From assembly GCF_016405885.1 (NCBI RefSeq), contig NZ_JAEKGC010000007.1:62001-126000 (forward strand): a DNA stretch of 64,000 bases, written 5' to 3'. Position 1 is the first letter of the stretch. Every line of letters begins with the position of its first letter. A model generated the notes under the pieces. It ran no database searches. It was not told where the DNA came from and saw only the letters and a program-made list of their open reading frames with translations. Made by a program: the position numbers and the translations under genes. Positions 7,995-17,240 of this stretch are shown piece after piece. This stretch comes from Arthrobacter sp. MSA 4-2. Lineage in GTDB: Bacteria > Actinomycetota > Actinomycetes > Actinomycetales > Micrococcaceae.

Positions 7995-9311
7995 ATGTCC
8001 AGCAACTGGTCCTTCGAAACCCGTCAGATCCACGCGGGGCAGACGCCCGACGCCGCCACGGGGGCACGGGCGCTGCCCATCTACCAGAGCACGTCCTTCG
8101 TCTTCCCGAGCACCCAAAGCGCGGCCGACCGGTTCGCGTTGACCGAGCTCGCCCCGATCTACACGCGCATCGGCAACCCCACCCAGGAGGTCGTTGAGGC
8201 CCGCATCGCCTCGCTCGACGGAGGGGTGGGCGCCCTGCTGCTCGCCTCGGGGCAGGCGGCCGAAACCTACGCCATCCTTAATCTTGCCGAGGCGGGCGAC
8301 CATATCGTCGCAAGCCCGAGCCTCTACGGTGGCACCTACAACCTCTTCCGGCACACCCTGAAGAAGTTCGGGATCGAAACCACCTTCGTGGAGAACCCCG
8401 ACGACCTTGGGCAGTGGCGCGCCGCCGTCCGGCCCAACACCAAGGCGTTCTTCGGGGAGGTCGTCTCGAACCCGCGCCAGGATGTGCTCGACCTTGAGGG
8501 GATCAGCGCGATCGCCCACGAACACGGCATCCCCCTGATCGCCGATGCGACGGTGTCCACGCCGTACCTCATCCGCCCCATTGAATGGGGCGCCGACATC
8601 GTCGTGCACTCCGCCACCAAGTACCTTGGCGGCCACGGCACCGCCATCGGCGGCGTCATCGTCGACTCGGGCCGCTTCGACTACGGCCGCGACCCGGAGA
8701 AGTTCCCCGGCTTCAACACCCCCGATGAGAGCTATTCCGGGCTGGTGTACGCCCGGGACCTCGGGGTCGGCAGCGCCCTGGGGGCGAATCTCGCCTTCAT
8801 CCTCAAGGCGCGCGTCCAGCTGCTGCGCGACCTCGGGTCCGCGATTTCACCGTTCAACGCCTTCCTCATCGCCCAGGGGCTCGAAACGCTCAGCCTGCGC
8901 ATGGAACGCCACATCGCCAACGCCCGCGCCGTCGCGGAATGGCTCGAACTCCACGACGACGTCGAATCGGTCGCCTACGCCGGCCTGCCCTCAAGCCCCT
9001 GGTACGAGCGCGGGCTGAAGTACGGGCCGAACGGCACCGGCGCCATCGTGTCCTTCGACATCGCCGGCGGGATCGAAGCCGGCAGGCGCTTCGTCGACGG
9101 CCTCGAACTCCACTCCCACGTGGCCAATGTCGGCGATGTCCGCTCCTTGGTCATCCACCCCGCCTCCACGACCCACAGCCAGCTCGGCGCCGAAGCGCAG
9201 CTCGCCGCGGGAGTGCGCCCGGGCCTGGTGCGCCTGGCCGTCGGGCTCGAGAACCTCCAGGACATCCTGGCCGACCTCGACGCCGGGTTCCGTGCGGCCA
9301 AGGGAAGCTAG
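7995..9311 (+). CDS. metY: O-acetylhomoserine sulfhydrylase (O-acetylhomoserine aminocarboxypropyltransferase)
   Basis: This PLP enzyme condenses O-acetyl-L-homoserine with sulfide to give homocysteine, the direct-sulfhydrylation route to methionine. The 438-residue protein begins MSSNWSFETRQIHAGQ, as typical for the family; the open frame extends upstream but runs through the riboswitch, so ATG 7995 is the start. The PLP lysine is Lys209 in VHSATKYLGGHGT. Conserved YTRIGNPT (phosphate and substrate contact) lies near residue 55. metX follows after 6 nt and supplies the substrate, so both are under the SAM-IV riboswitch. Confidence 0.95.
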   Translation: MSSNWSFETRQIHAGQTPDAATGARALPIYQSTSFVFPSTQSAADRFALTELAPIYTRIGNPTQEVVEARIASLDGGVGALLLASGQAAETYAILNLAEAGDHIVASPSLYGGTYNLFRHTLKKFGIETTFVENPDDLGQWRAAVRPNTKAFFGEVVSNPRQDVLDLEGISAIAHEHGIPLIADATVSTPYLIRPIEWGADIVVHSATKYLGGHGTAIGGVIVDSGRFDYGRDPEKFPGFNTPDESYSGLVYARDLGVGSALGANLAFILKARVQLLRDLGSAISPFNAFLIAQGLETLSLRMERHIANARAVAEWLELHDDVESVAYAGLPSSPWYERGLKYGPNGTGAIVSFDIAGGIEAGRRFVDGLELHSHVANVGDVRSLVIHPASTTHSQLGAEAQLAAGVRPGLVRLAVGLENLQDILADLDAGFRAAKGS

Positions 9312-9317
9312 CGGGCC

Positions 9318-10460
9318 GTGACCGCCTACCTTCCTGCCTACCCCGGGCGCGCCCCGGCCCCGGGCGTTCCCGGGCGCGACGGCGTCGTCCGGACCGCACG
9401 CCTCGGCCCCGCCACCCTCGAGACCGGAGGATTCCTGCCCGGGGTCGAGCTCGCCTACGAGACCTGGGGTGTGCTCAACGCCGACGCCTCCAACGCCGTC
9501 CTGATCGAACACGCCCTGACCGGCAGCTCCCACGTGGCCCGGGGCGGGTCGGACGAGGACGGGTGGTGGGACGCGCTCGTCGGTCCCGGCCGCACCGTGG
9601 ACACCGACCGGTACTTCGTGGTGGCCGCCAATATGCTCGGCGGCTGCTACGGATCCACCGGCCCCTCAACGCCGGCTCCCGACGGCCGGCCCTGGGGCTC
9701 GCGCTTTCCCTTCATCACCATCCGTGATTCCGTCCGGGCCGAAGCGCTGCTGGCCGATCAGCTCGGGATCCGCCGCTGGCACTCGGTGCTGGGCGGCTCA
9801 ATGGGCGGGGCCCGGGCGCTGGAGTGGGCGCTGATGTACCCCGAGCGGGTGGCCCGGTGCGCCGTCATCGCCTGCTCCGCCGGGAGCACGGCCGAGCAGA
9901 TCGCCTTCGCACAGGCCCAGCTGCAGGCCATCCGCCTCGATCCGCACTACGCCGGCGGGGACTACTACGGTTCTCCACCGCCGGCGGCCGGCCTGGGGCT
10001 CGCCCGGCGGATCGCCCATATCACCTACCGGTCCGAGACCGAGTTCGCCCTCCGGTTCGGGCGAAGCCCCCAGGGCACCGAGGCCCCCTTCGGAGGGCTG
10101 CGTCCGGCGGACCGCGGACGGTATTCCGTGGAAAGCTACCTCGACCACCAGGCCGCGAAGCTCGTGCAGCGCTTCGACGCCAACAGCTACCTCGTGCTGA
10201 CCGAGGCTCTGATGAGCCACGACGCGGCACGCGGCCGGGGCACCCTGCGGCAGGCGCTCGGCGCGGTGAGCGCCGAAGTTCTCATCGCCGCCGTGGATTC
10301 GGACCGGCTCTACTTCCCGGAGCAGGCGCACGCCCTCGCGGACGCCCTCCCGGGCGAGGTGCCCGTCCACACCATTTCCTCACCGATCGGCCACGACGCC
10401 TTCCTGACCGAGATCGGGCAGCTCGACGCACACCTGCGCGCCCGTTTCTACCCCCGGTAG
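9318..10460 (+). CDS. metX: Homoserine O-acetyltransferase
   Basis: MetX transfers acetyl from acetyl-CoA to L-homoserine, making the substrate for MetY. The 380-residue protein has the alpha/beta-hydrolase acyltransferase core: EHALTGSSHV (oxyanion region), the nucleophile elbow GGSMGGARALEW, Asp in VDSDRLYFP, and the catalytic His in GHDAFLTEIG. Start is GTG 9318, 6 nt after the metY stop with no strong ribosome binding site of its own, which suggests translational coupling. Some enzymes of this family prefer succinyl-CoA; pairing with MetY favours acetyl. Confidence 0.94.
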   Translation: MTAYLPAYPGRAPAPGVPGRDGVVRTARLGPATLETGGFLPGVELAYETWGVLNADASNAVLIEHALTGSSHVARGGSDEDGWWDALVGPGRTVDTDRYFVVAANMLGGCYGSTGPSTPAPDGRPWGSRFPFITIRDSVRAEALLADQLGIRRWHSVLGGSMGGARALEWALMYPERVARCAVIACSAGSTAEQIAFAQAQLQAIRLDPHYAGGDYYGSPPPAAGLGLARRIAHITYRSETEFALRFGRSPQGTEAPFGGLRPADRGRYSVESYLDHQAAKLVQRFDANSYLVLTEALMSHDAARGRGTLRQALGAVSAEVLIAAVDSDRLYFPEQAHALADALPGEVPVHTISSPIGHDAFLTEIGQLDAHLRARFYPR

Positions 10461-10558
10461 CGTCGGCAAAAACGCTGGGCGCGCCGGACCGGCCGCCCCT
10501 ACAGTGGTGCCGAGCACGCCCCGGCGCCGGCCGTGGCGCCCGCGAGGAAGGACGGTTC

Positions 10559-10801
10559 ATGGACCTGAACAGCATCGGTTGGAACGAGGAAGCCCGAGGG
10601 AAGATCCTGCTTGACGCGGACCGCGCGCTGCAGGAGGCGGTGAGGGAGGCGGTGGAGACCCTCGGCGGCCGCAGCAGGGAGGAAGTGTATGAATTCCTCT
10701 TCGCCAAGCTCCAGCCGCAGTTCGTCGACTTCCAGCCAGGCCCGGACCTCAGCGCCTGTGCCGACGCCGTGGCCCGCGGAGAGGTCTCCCTCGACGCCTA
10801 G
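10559..10801 (+). CDS. Small conserved-type hypothetical protein (80 aa)
   Basis: I do not recognise a family. The 80-residue, acidic, cysteine-poor protein is predicted mostly helical, with central LQEAVREAVETLGG and EEVYEFLFAKLQPQFVDF stretches; there is no signal peptide or membrane segment. ATG 10559 is supported by GAGGAAGGA at about 10542-10550. It lies 98 nt downstream of metX on the same strand. Codon use matches its neighbours, so it looks like a real gene rather than a shadow. Confidence 0.6.
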   Translation: MDLNSIGWNEEARGKILLDADRALQEAVREAVETLGGRSREEVYEFLFAKLQPQFVDFQPGPDLSACADAVARGEVSLDA

Positions 10802-10866
10802 GGACCCCGCGGTGCGTCGCCGGCCCCGCTGACGGGCCGGTCGCGGCCACCCTGAAGAGCAGGAGT

Positions 10867-11322
10867 TCAGCGGCGTTCCCACGCTCCGGGCAGCGTCAGC
10901 AGCTCCTGGACCGGGACGGGAAGTTCGCCCTGGGCGACGTCGGCGACGCTGGTCGTCTCAAGGACCAGGCGCATGCTGGCCCGGGTGGCCACCCACACGT
11001 CGCGCAGCATCCTCGTGGATTCCGGGTAGGTCACCTGCTCGGGGCTCTCTCCCCGCACCCCGGCCAGCGGACCGTCCACGGACCGGAGAACGTCGGCGAG
11101 CGTGATCTCCGACGCCGGCCGGGTCAGGGAATACCCGCCGCCGGACCCGCGACGTGAGGTGAGCAGGCCCGACCGGCTCAGTTCCCCGAGGATTGATTCG
11201 AGAAACTTGGCCGGGATGTGCTGCTGGCTGGCCAGGGCATCCCGGGTGAGCACCTCCTGCTCGCTGCAGGCAAGCTCGATGACCGCCCGGAGGGCGTAGT
11301 CGGCGCGCGCTGTCACCTGCAT
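10867..11322 (-). CDS. Rrf2-family transcriptional regulator
   Basis: A 151-residue winged-helix protein starting MQVTARADYALRAVIELA, the standard Rrf2 N-terminus. ATG 11322 is chosen because upstream sequence adds an Arg/Cys-rich tail foreign to the family. The three Cys that bind an iron-sulfur cluster in IscR/NsrR are missing (only one Cys near residue 19), so it should act like CymR or RirA-unlike apo-types, sensing by another route. It is the last gene of the minus-strand cluster, 31 nt after the ABC permease, making local sulfur control plausible. Confidence 0.88.
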   Translation of the reverse strand: MQVTARADYALRAVIELACSEQEVLTRDALASQQHIPAKFLESILGELSRSGLLTSRRGSGGGYSLTRPASEITLADVLRSVDGPLAGVRGESPEQVTYPESTRMLRDVWVATRASMRLVLETTSVADVAQGELPVPVQELLTLPGAWERR

Positions 11323-11353
11323 GGACGCCGACCCCCACCGGAAGCGGCAGGCA

Positions 11354-12232
11354 TCAGGAGACCGGGCCCATGCCGCGCCGCGCCCGCACGCCGTTGGATA
11401 CCCGGGAGAGCACACCGTCGATGAGCATGCCGAGAACCAGGATGATGATCATGACGGACATCAGGCCGGCGGTGTCGGCGAACTCCCGGTGGAACTGCAG
11501 CTGGACGCCCAGTGAGGGCTTGGACGCGATGATGACGAGCAGTTCCCCGGCCATGAGCGAGCGCCAGGCGAAGGCCCAGCCCTGCTTCAGCCCCGAGAGG
11601 TAGGCCGGAAGGGCGGCGGGTACCACGACATACCGGTAGAGGCTCAGCCCCCGGGCGCCGAGCACGCTCGCGGTGCGGATGAGGGCCTTTGGCACGTCGT
11701 CGATGCCGGAGATGATGCCGTTGGCGATGGACGGGGCCGCCCCGAGGATCACCACGAAGAGGATTGCGCTCTCCGAGAGGCCGAAGAGCAGGATCGCGAA
11801 GGGGAACCACGCGATGGACGGCATGGTCTGCAGCCCGGTGATCATTGAGCCGATCGCTGCCCGGAGGGTCCGGGAGAACGAGACGACCAGGCCGATGAGG
11901 GTGCCGATGCCGAGGGCCAGGCCGAAGCCGGCCGCCGCGCGGAACATAGTCGTGCCGAGGGCCTGCCAGAACTTGCCGCTGGCCACCATTTCGCCGGTGC
12001 GCTGCAGGACGGTCGCCGGGTCCGGCAGGACATAGCTGGGGCGCCAGCCGCTGAGGTAGACCACTTCCCACAGGAGCAGGGTGATGATCACCGCGAGCAG
12101 GGGCGGCCAGCTCCGGCGGATAACGCGGGAGCCGAGGGATGCGGCGCGTTGGCCCTGCGGCCCGGCGGAGCGGATCCGGCGCGCGGGTGCCGCTGCCTTG
12201 CCGACCAGGCGGCCGGCGTCGATGTCGCTCAT
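11354..12232 (-). CDS. ABC transporter permease, sulfonate/nitrate/taurine type (SsuC-like)
   Basis: A 292-residue inner-membrane permease of the BPD_transp_1 class. After a basic N-terminus of about 45 residues it has around six hydrophobic helices. The EAA-type loop that docks on the ATPase is visible as ASVLGARGLSLYRYVVVPAA. Its ATG overlaps the ATPase TGA (ATGA). It belongs with the next two genes as one importer. Substrate could be aliphatic sulfonates, taurine or another sulfur/nitrogen compound; the metY-metX neighbours and the Rrf2 gene favour sulfonates, by inference. Confidence 0.9.
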   Translation of the reverse strand: MSDIDAGRLVGKAAAPARRIRSAGPQGQRAASLGSRVIRRSWPPLLAVIITLLLWEVVYLSGWRPSYVLPDPATVLQRTGEMVASGKFWQALGTTMFRAAAGFGLALGIGTLIGLVVSFSRTLRAAIGSMITGLQTMPSIAWFPFAILLFGLSESAILFVVILGAAPSIANGIISGIDDVPKALIRTASVLGARGLSLYRYVVVPAALPAYLSGLKQGWAFAWRSLMAGELLVIIASKPSLGVQLQFHREFADTAGLMSVMIIILVLGMLIDGVLSRVSNGVRARRGMGPVS

Positions 12233-13023
12233 GGCTCGTTCCTCTCCGAAAGGCGCCGGTGTAGTTCGGCGGCGCGGTCGGCGACGCCGGGGTCTTCCAT
12301 CCGCCGGGGCCGCTGCAGCCCGATCCGGAGTTCGGAGTCGATCCGTCCGGGGTCCGGCGCCATCACCAGGACCCGGTTCCCCAGTCGGGCCGATTCCCGG
12401 ACGTTGTGGGTGACGAAGACGATCGTCAGCTCCCGTTCGAGCCAGATGCGTTCGGTCTCGTCGTGCATGGCGTCGCGGGTGATCGCATCCAGGGCGGCGA
12501 AGGGTTCGTCCATGAGGAGGATCGAGCAGTCCTGGGCGAGCGTCCGGGCGAGGGCGACCCGCTGGCGCATGCCGCCGGACAGCTCGTGGGGGCGCATCGA
12601 GGCCGCCCGGGGCAGCCGCACCGTTTCGAGCAGTTCCTCGACGCGCGGCCCGAACTCCCGGGCCGGCACGCCGGACAGGCGCAGCGCCAGCTCGATGTTT
12701 CCCCGGACGGTGAGCCACGGGAAGAGGTTGGCGTCCTGGAACATCATGCCCACCCGGCGGCCGCCCACATCGATGCTGCCCCGGCTGGGGGAGTCGAGGC
12801 CTGCGATGAGGTTCAGCAGGGTCGACTTGCCACACCCGGACTGCCCCAGGAGGCAGACGAAGTCCCCGGCGTCGATGTCCAGGTCGACACCGTCGAGGGC
12901 GACGCATTCACCGGCGGCGCCCCGGAAGTCCTTGCCGACCCCGCGCAGCGAGATGGCGGCGCGTTCCGTGGTGGCCTCCGGAGCGGGCATCCGGCCCCGT
13001 GCCCCGGCGGTGCCGAGGCGCAT
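12229..13023 (-). CDS. ABC transporter ATP-binding protein, sulfonate/nitrate type (SsuB-like)
   Basis: A 264-residue ATPase that powers the adjacent permease. Walker A is GQSGCGKST, the Q-loop is MMFQDANLFPW, the signature is LSGGMRQRVALAR, Walker B is ILLMDEPFAALD and the switch His is in VFVTHNV. ATG 13023 overlaps the stop of the binding-protein gene by one base (TGATG), and the longer open frame upstream lies inside that gene. Same operon as the permease and the binding protein. Confidence 0.94.
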   Translation of the reverse strand: MRLGTAGARGRMPAPEATTERAAISLRGVGKDFRGAAGECVALDGVDLDIDAGDFVCLLGQSGCGKSTLLNLIAGLDSPSRGSIDVGGRRVGMMFQDANLFPWLTVRGNIELALRLSGVPAREFGPRVEELLETVRLPRAASMRPHELSGGMRQRVALARTLAQDCSILLMDEPFAALDAITRDAMHDETERIWLERELTIVFVTHNVRESARLGNRVLVMAPDPGRIDSELRIGLQRPRRMEDPGVADRAAELHRRLSERNEP

Positions 13024-14069
13024 CACGGCTCCTTCACCCCGGTGAGTCCTCGGTCCTTGAGCACGGTGTTGAGGGGGTCGAGCGTGTAGAGGCCCTCGAG
13101 CTCGACCTTTTCGAGGAGGCCCACCGACACCGCGTGGTCCGCTCCGGTGACGAGCGTTTCGGGGAGCGGGTCGTAGGTGAACTCGACGTTTTCCCAGGCG
13201 ACGTCGAGGTACTCGTCCTTCACCCGCTGGCCGGTGATCTCCTCGATCTTGTCGTTGAAGACCTTCTGGGCGCCCTCGGGGTCCTCCTCCATGAACGCCA
13301 GGGCGTCGAGGTGGCCTTCGAGCACCGCCTGCACCGTCTCGGGGTGCTCCTCGAGGAACTCGGTGCGGACGATCAGGTTGGCCACGACGAACCGGCCGCC
13401 CGGCCACAGCTCCCCTTCGTCGACGAGCAGCTGCCCATCTCCCTCCTCGATGAGGCGGGTCAGCCACGGTTCAGGCACCCAGGCGCCGTCGATGTCACCG
13501 GCCACGAAGGACTGGAGGGCGGCCGAGTTCTCCTGCGGTTGAATGCTGACGTCCCCGCCGCCCTCGGTGTCTGCGGTGAGGCCCTCGCCCTCGAGCCAGG
13601 TCCGCAGCGCCACGTCCTGCGTGTTGCCCAGCTGGGGGGTGGCGAGGGTGGCGCCCTTGAGGTCCTCGGCGCTGTCGATCCCCGGCCGCACCACCAGCCC
13701 CGCGCCGCCGGAGGCGACACCGGCAAGGACCTTCAGGGCCTTGCCCTGGCTCTGGCTGAAGCCGTTGATGGTGGGATTGGGGCCGATGACGGTCATATCG
13801 ATGGCACCGGAGAACAGGGCCTCAATCGCCTCCGGCCCGGCGCTGAACGTCTGGGTTTGGAGGTCCACCCCGTCCAGATGCTCGTCGTACAGGCCCTCGG
13901 CCTCGGCCACCAGGGCCGGAGCGTGGGTGAGGTTGGGAAAGTACCCGAGCCGGATCTCCTCCGGCAGGTCCTGTCCGCCCGGGTCCGCAGCGTCCGCATC
14001 CGAACATCCGGAAAGGACGGTGATGGTGGCGATGGCAAGGATGCCAATGTGTGCTGATTTAGTTCTCAT
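13023..14069 (-). CDS. ABC transporter substrate-binding lipoprotein, sulfonate/nitrate type (SsuA-like)
   Basis: A 348-residue lipoprotein with a signal peptide and lipobox LSGC at about residues 19-22, so it is anchored outside the membrane. The mature part has the NMT1/SsuA periplasmic-binding fold: EEIRLGYFPNLTHAP at the first strand, then GPNPTING and VPEPWLTRLI, typical of nitrate/sulfonate/taurine binders. GGGGAGAG precedes ATG 14069. First gene of the operon binding protein - ATPase - permease - Rrf2; its promoter must lie in 14070-14200. Confidence 0.92.
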   Translation of the reverse strand: MRTKSAHIGILAIATITVLSGCSDADAADPGGQDLPEEIRLGYFPNLTHAPALVAEAEGLYDEHLDGVDLQTQTFSAGPEAIEALFSGAIDMTVIGPNPTINGFSQSQGKALKVLAGVASGGAGLVVRPGIDSAEDLKGATLATPQLGNTQDVALRTWLEGEGLTADTEGGGDVSIQPQENSAALQSFVAGDIDGAWVPEPWLTRLIEEGDGQLLVDEGELWPGGRFVVANLIVRTEFLEEHPETVQAVLEGHLDALAFMEEDPEGAQKVFNDKIEEITGQRVKDEYLDVAWENVEFTYDPLPETLVTGADHAVSVGLLEKVELEGLYTLDPLNTVLKDRGLTGVKEP

Positions 14070-14252
14070 TCCGACTCTCCCCAGCCGCTCGAATCCTAGT
14101 AATCCGACAGGCTATGCCGCTTACCAGGGCCGAGGAAGAGAATTCCGGAGGAACAGGTGGAACCCCGGCGGGACAGGGTAGGAGGGGATTTCGGGGCAGG
14201 TAGTGGACCTTGAGCGGGGCGCCGCCGCCGGATCGGACAGGGCCCGCCGTGC

Positions 14253-15107
14253 CTACAGGCCTGCGCCGGGCGGCATGGCCGGACCGAAGATCGTCGACGC
14301 CTCCGGACGCTTGGCGCTGATTCCATCACCGGAGGAACGGTGGCGCAGGCGCCTCAGGATCCAGGGCATCAGGTATTCCCGGGCCCAGACGACGTCCTCG
14401 GTGCGTGCAAGGCGCCAGCTTTTCGGCGGAAGCGGCTTGGCCTGCATCGGTTCGAGGGTGTGGTCCACCGCGAGCGTGTCGAGGACCATCATCGCGATCG
14501 TGTGGTGCCCCAGGGGGGAGAAGTGGAGACGGTCCTCGGACCACATCCGGGGATCGGAGAGCTGCCGCAGCGCCCACATGTCGGCGATCACGGCGTCGTG
14601 CCGGGCCGCGATAACCCGCAGGTTCTCGTTGAACACCGCGGTCTTCAGGCGCACCTTTCCCAGCACCGTGTCGCGCACGTCGGGGCCGGTGAACAGCACC
14701 ACCGTCGCGCCCTCGCTGCCGAGGGTCTGCACTGCGGAATCGAGCCGTGCGGCGAGCTGATCGGGGTCGGCGCCGGGCCGCAGGAGGTCGTTGCCGCCGG
14801 CGGAGATGCTCACGAGGTCCGGCTTGAGGGCCAGTGCCGGCTCCACCTGCAGGTCCACGATCTGCTGGAGCAACCGTCCCCGCACCGCAAGGTTCGCGTA
14901 GGAAAAGCTGCCGCAGCCCCGGCTGAGTTCCTCGGCGACCCGGTCGGCCCAGCCGCGGTTTCCTCCGACGCTGTCGGGGTTGGGGTCCCCGATCCCCTCG
15001 GTGAAGGAATCACCAAGGGCGACGTACCGCCGCCAGGGGTGGGGGATAGCCTCCCCCTCGACGTGTACGGGTTCGTCAACTGCAGATACTGCCTGTTTTT
15101 CACTCAC
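14253..15107 (-). CDS. SGNH/GDSL-family hydrolase
   Basis: A 284-residue esterase/lipase-like enzyme. Block I is YVALGDSFTEG with the catalytic Ser, block III is SAGGNDL, and block V is DRLHFSPLGH with the catalytic Asp and His. No signal peptide is evident, so it is probably cytosolic. I chose GTG 15107, with a GGATGAAGG ribosome-binding stretch, because the longer frame upstream lies opposite the neighbouring esterase gene. The C-terminal 60 residues are Arg/Pro-rich. Substrate unknown. Divergent from the esterase at 15222. Confidence 0.9.
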   Translation of the reverse strand: MSEKQAVSAVDEPVHVEGEAIPHPWRRYVALGDSFTEGIGDPNPDSVGGNRGWADRVAEELSRGCGSFSYANLAVRGRLLQQIVDLQVEPALALKPDLVSISAGGNDLLRPGADPDQLAARLDSAVQTLGSEGATVVLFTGPDVRDTVLGKVRLKTAVFNENLRVIAARHDAVIADMWALRQLSDPRMWSEDRLHFSPLGHHTIAMMVLDTLAVDHTLEPMQAKPLPPKSWRLARTEDVVWAREYLMPWILRRLRHRSSGDGISAKRPEASTIFGPAMPPGAGL

Positions 15108-15221
15108 CCCTTCATCCTGCCAAGTCCGGGGCCGGCTACGCGACCGTAGGTAGCCCCGGTTACGGCGCCGCGGGTGGGCGGAGCGGGCGGGCCGGGGCGC
15201 CGCGCATGCCAGAATTGGGGG

Positions 15222-15917
15222 ATGACGAAAACCGGCCCCGCACCCCTGCCCACGCCCGCCTGGGACCCGGTCACCCTCTGGTCCCGGCCGGAAAGCGAAC
15301 GGGCCGGAACCCCGCTTCTTGTGCTTTTTCACGGCTATATGGCTGACGAACGCGACCTCATGGCGCTCGCCGATTACCTGCCCGGGGAGTTCACGGTGGT
15401 CTCGGTCCGCGCCCCCTCCACCGAGGAGCAGGGGTACTCGTGGTTCCCGCTGTCCCGGGACGCCGGGTACTCGGTGGAGGCCGTCGTCGAAGCGCTCAAG
15501 CCCCTGGCGGAATGGCTCGATGCCATCCGTGCACCGCACTCGAGCGTCAGCCTGCTGGGGTTCTCCATGGGGATGGGTGTTGCCACCTCGCTGCTGCGCC
15601 ACCGCCCGGACGACTTCGCCACGGTCGTGGGCCTGTCGGGGTTCGCTGTTCCACCCGAAGGCCACTCCTTCTTCCAGGACGAGGCGCTGGCGGGCCGTCA
15701 GGTGCCCTTCTTCTGGGGCCGGGACCAGGCGGACGAGGTGATCGCCTCCTCGATGGTCGAGTACACGCACCGCTGGGCGACCTCGACCACCCGGCTGACC
15801 AAGGTGCTGTACCCGAACATGGGGCACAGCATCAGCCAGCAGGAGCTGGCCCACGTCCGGGAGTTCTTGACGCTGACGGTGCTCAAGGCGCCGACCGGGA
15901 GAACCGGCGGGGGCTGA
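15222..15917 (+). CDS. Alpha/beta-hydrolase, phospholipase/carboxylesterase family
   Basis: A 231-residue hydrolase of the Abhydrolase_2 group. LLVLFHGYMADERDL marks the oxyanion region, GFSMGMG is the nucleophile elbow and NMGHSIS carries the catalytic His; the Asp should be in GRDQADEV. ATG 15222 follows GGGGG directly; CAGAAT six bases before the start could be a leaderless-type -10. No signal peptide, so cytosolic. Typical substrates are small acyl esters or lysophospholipids; not decidable here. Confidence 0.87.
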   Translation: MTKTGPAPLPTPAWDPVTLWSRPESERAGTPLLVLFHGYMADERDLMALADYLPGEFTVVSVRAPSTEEQGYSWFPLSRDAGYSVEAVVEALKPLAEWLDAIRAPHSSVSLLGFSMGMGVATSLLRHRPDDFATVVGLSGFAVPPEGHSFFQDEALAGRQVPFFWGRDQADEVIASSMVEYTHRWATSTTRLTKVLYPNMGHSISQQELAHVREFLTLTVLKAPTGRTGGG

Positions 15918-15929
15918 AAGGCCCGGCGT

Positions 15930-16181
15930 TCAGCCCGCGACGATCCGCACGCTCTGACCGTTAACGCTCACGACGTCGCCGGGGTGGAGCTGGCGCCCGC
16001 GGCGCTCCTCGATGTCGCCGTTGACCTGGACCAGTCCGTTGTCGATCAGGGTCTTCGCCTCGGCTCCATCCTCGGCCAGGGAGGCGAGCTTCAGCAGCTG
16101 TCCCAGCCGGATCATGCCGTCGGAGATGGGAAGTTCGCTGATGCCGGCCGACGCGCCGGGTCCGTTCGGTTCACTGCTCAT
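15930..16181 (-). CDS. S4-domain RNA-binding protein (YbcJ/YaaA-like)
   Basis: An 83-residue protein made almost entirely of one S4 fold: IRLGQLLKLASLAEDGAEA, then IDNGLVQVNGDIEERRG and LHPGDVVSVNG. Such stand-alone S4 proteins bind structured RNA, often rRNA, in ribosome assembly or quality control. I use ATG 16181; an in-frame ATG at 16220 would add 13 residues but lies in the promoter region of the divergent transporter gene. Ends 12 nt from the convergent esterase stop. Confidence 0.85.
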   Translation of the reverse strand: MSSEPNGPGASAGISELPISDGMIRLGQLLKLASLAEDGAEAKTLIDNGLVQVNGDIEERRGRQLHPGDVVSVNGQSVRIVAG

Positions 16182-16220
16182 GAGCCAATTCTGCCCGACC
16201 GAAGGCGGGTGCCGGTCCAC

Positions 16221-16226
16221 TAAACT
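16221..16226 (+). promoter_or_regulatory. Leaderless-type -10 box of the YdcZ-like gene
   Basis: TAAACT sits exactly 6 nt before GTG 16233, so transcription should begin at or next to the start codon. No convincing -35 element is seen and there is no ribosome binding site, both usual for leaderless actinobacterial mRNAs. Confidence 0.6.
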
Positions 16227-16232
16227 TGACCG

Positions 16233-17240
16233 GTGACTTCCTCAGCCCCGCTCCCGCCCCTTATCGGCATCCCGGTGGCGCTCGCCGCCGGGACGGCCAT
16301 CCCCGTCCAGGGGCGCATCAACGGGGCCCTGGGCGCCCGGCTTGACGACGGCGTCGCGGCGGCCCTGGTGAGCTTCGGCACCGGGCTGGTGGTGATGATC
16401 CTGATCTCCCTGGTGCTGCCGCGCGGCCGGGCGGGCTTCCGTGCGATCGGTCCCTCGGTGCGGGAACGCCGGTTCCCGCCGGTGTACCTGGCGGCCGGGG
16501 CGATCGGTGCGTTCTTCGTGTTCTCCCAGTCCCTGACCATCAGCCTCATCGGCGTCGCGCTGTTCTCCGTGGCCGCGGTCATGGGCCAGTCCCTGAGCGG
16601 ACTCGTCGTCGACCGGCTCGGCATCGGCCCGGCCGGCAAGCGTTCCGCGACGCCGATGCGCATCATCGGCGTCGTGCTGACGGTGGTCTCGGTGATCTGG
16701 GCCGTCTCGCCCCGGTTCGGTGCGGCGGGGGAGCCCTCGTCCTGGCTGATCCCGGTCCTGCTGCCGGTCGCCGCCGGCATTCTGCTGAGCTTCCAGCAGG
16801 CCATGAACGGGACGGCGGCCTTCCACTACGGAACCCCCATCACCGCCACCCTGGTGAACTTCATCGCCGGGACCGTGGTCCTGCTCGCGGCCTGGCTGGC
16901 GAAGGTCGCGATTGCCGGGCCCGGCAACGCCCTGCCCTCGGAGTGGTGGTACTACCTGGGCGGGCCCATGGGCTGTGTCTTCATTGGTCTGGGAGCGCTG
17001 CTGGTGCGCAGCCTCGGCGTCCTGCTCACGGGCCTTGGCCTGATCGGCGGCCAGCTCGTGGGATCGCTGGCGCTTGACCTGTTCGTCCCGGCACCCGGCA
17101 GCGTCGTCGCCTTCGCCACCGTCGCAGGCACCCTCCTGACCCTCGTCGCCATCGTGCTGACCACCCTGCCCTGGCCCCGCGGCGCCGCGGCCGCGGCCGC
17201 GCGCCGCCGCCGGATCGGGACGACGGCCGGGCGGACCTAG
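16233..17240 (+). CDS. DMT-superfamily transporter, YdcZ/DUF606 type
   Basis: A 335-residue integral membrane protein with about ten hydrophobic helices arranged as two similar halves. [26 protein letters not shown] opening (Leu-rich, with GRINGALG) and the second-half [16 protein letters not shown] are the paired YdcZ motifs. GTG 16233 is the first possible start and is placed 6 nt after a TAAACT box, so the transcript is probably leaderless. The substrate of this family is unknown in most bacteria. It is divergent from the S4 gene. Confidence 0.86.
   Translation: MTSSAPLPPLIGIPVALAAGTAIPVQGRINGALGARLDDGVAAALVSFGTGLVVMILISLVLPRGRAGFRAIGPSVRERRFPPVYLAAGAIGAFFVFSQSLTISLIGVALFSVAAVMGQSLSGLVVDRLGIGPAGKRSATPMRIIGVVLTVVSVIWAVSPRFGAAGEPSSWLIPVLLPVAAGILLSFQQAMNGTAAFHYGTPITATLVNFIAGTVVLLAAWLAKVAIAGPGNALPSEWWYYLGGPMGCVFIGLGALLVRSLGVLLTGLGLIGGQLVGSLALDLFVPAPGSVVAFATVAGTLLTLVAIVLTTLPWPRGAAAAAARRRRIGTTAGRT

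Noticed and set aside
10820..10840. CCGGCCC/GGGCCGG hairpin between the 80-residue gene and the Rrf2 gene
   Set aside because: Only 7 bp of pure G-C in a GC-rich region; not convincing enough to list as a terminator despite the convergent position.
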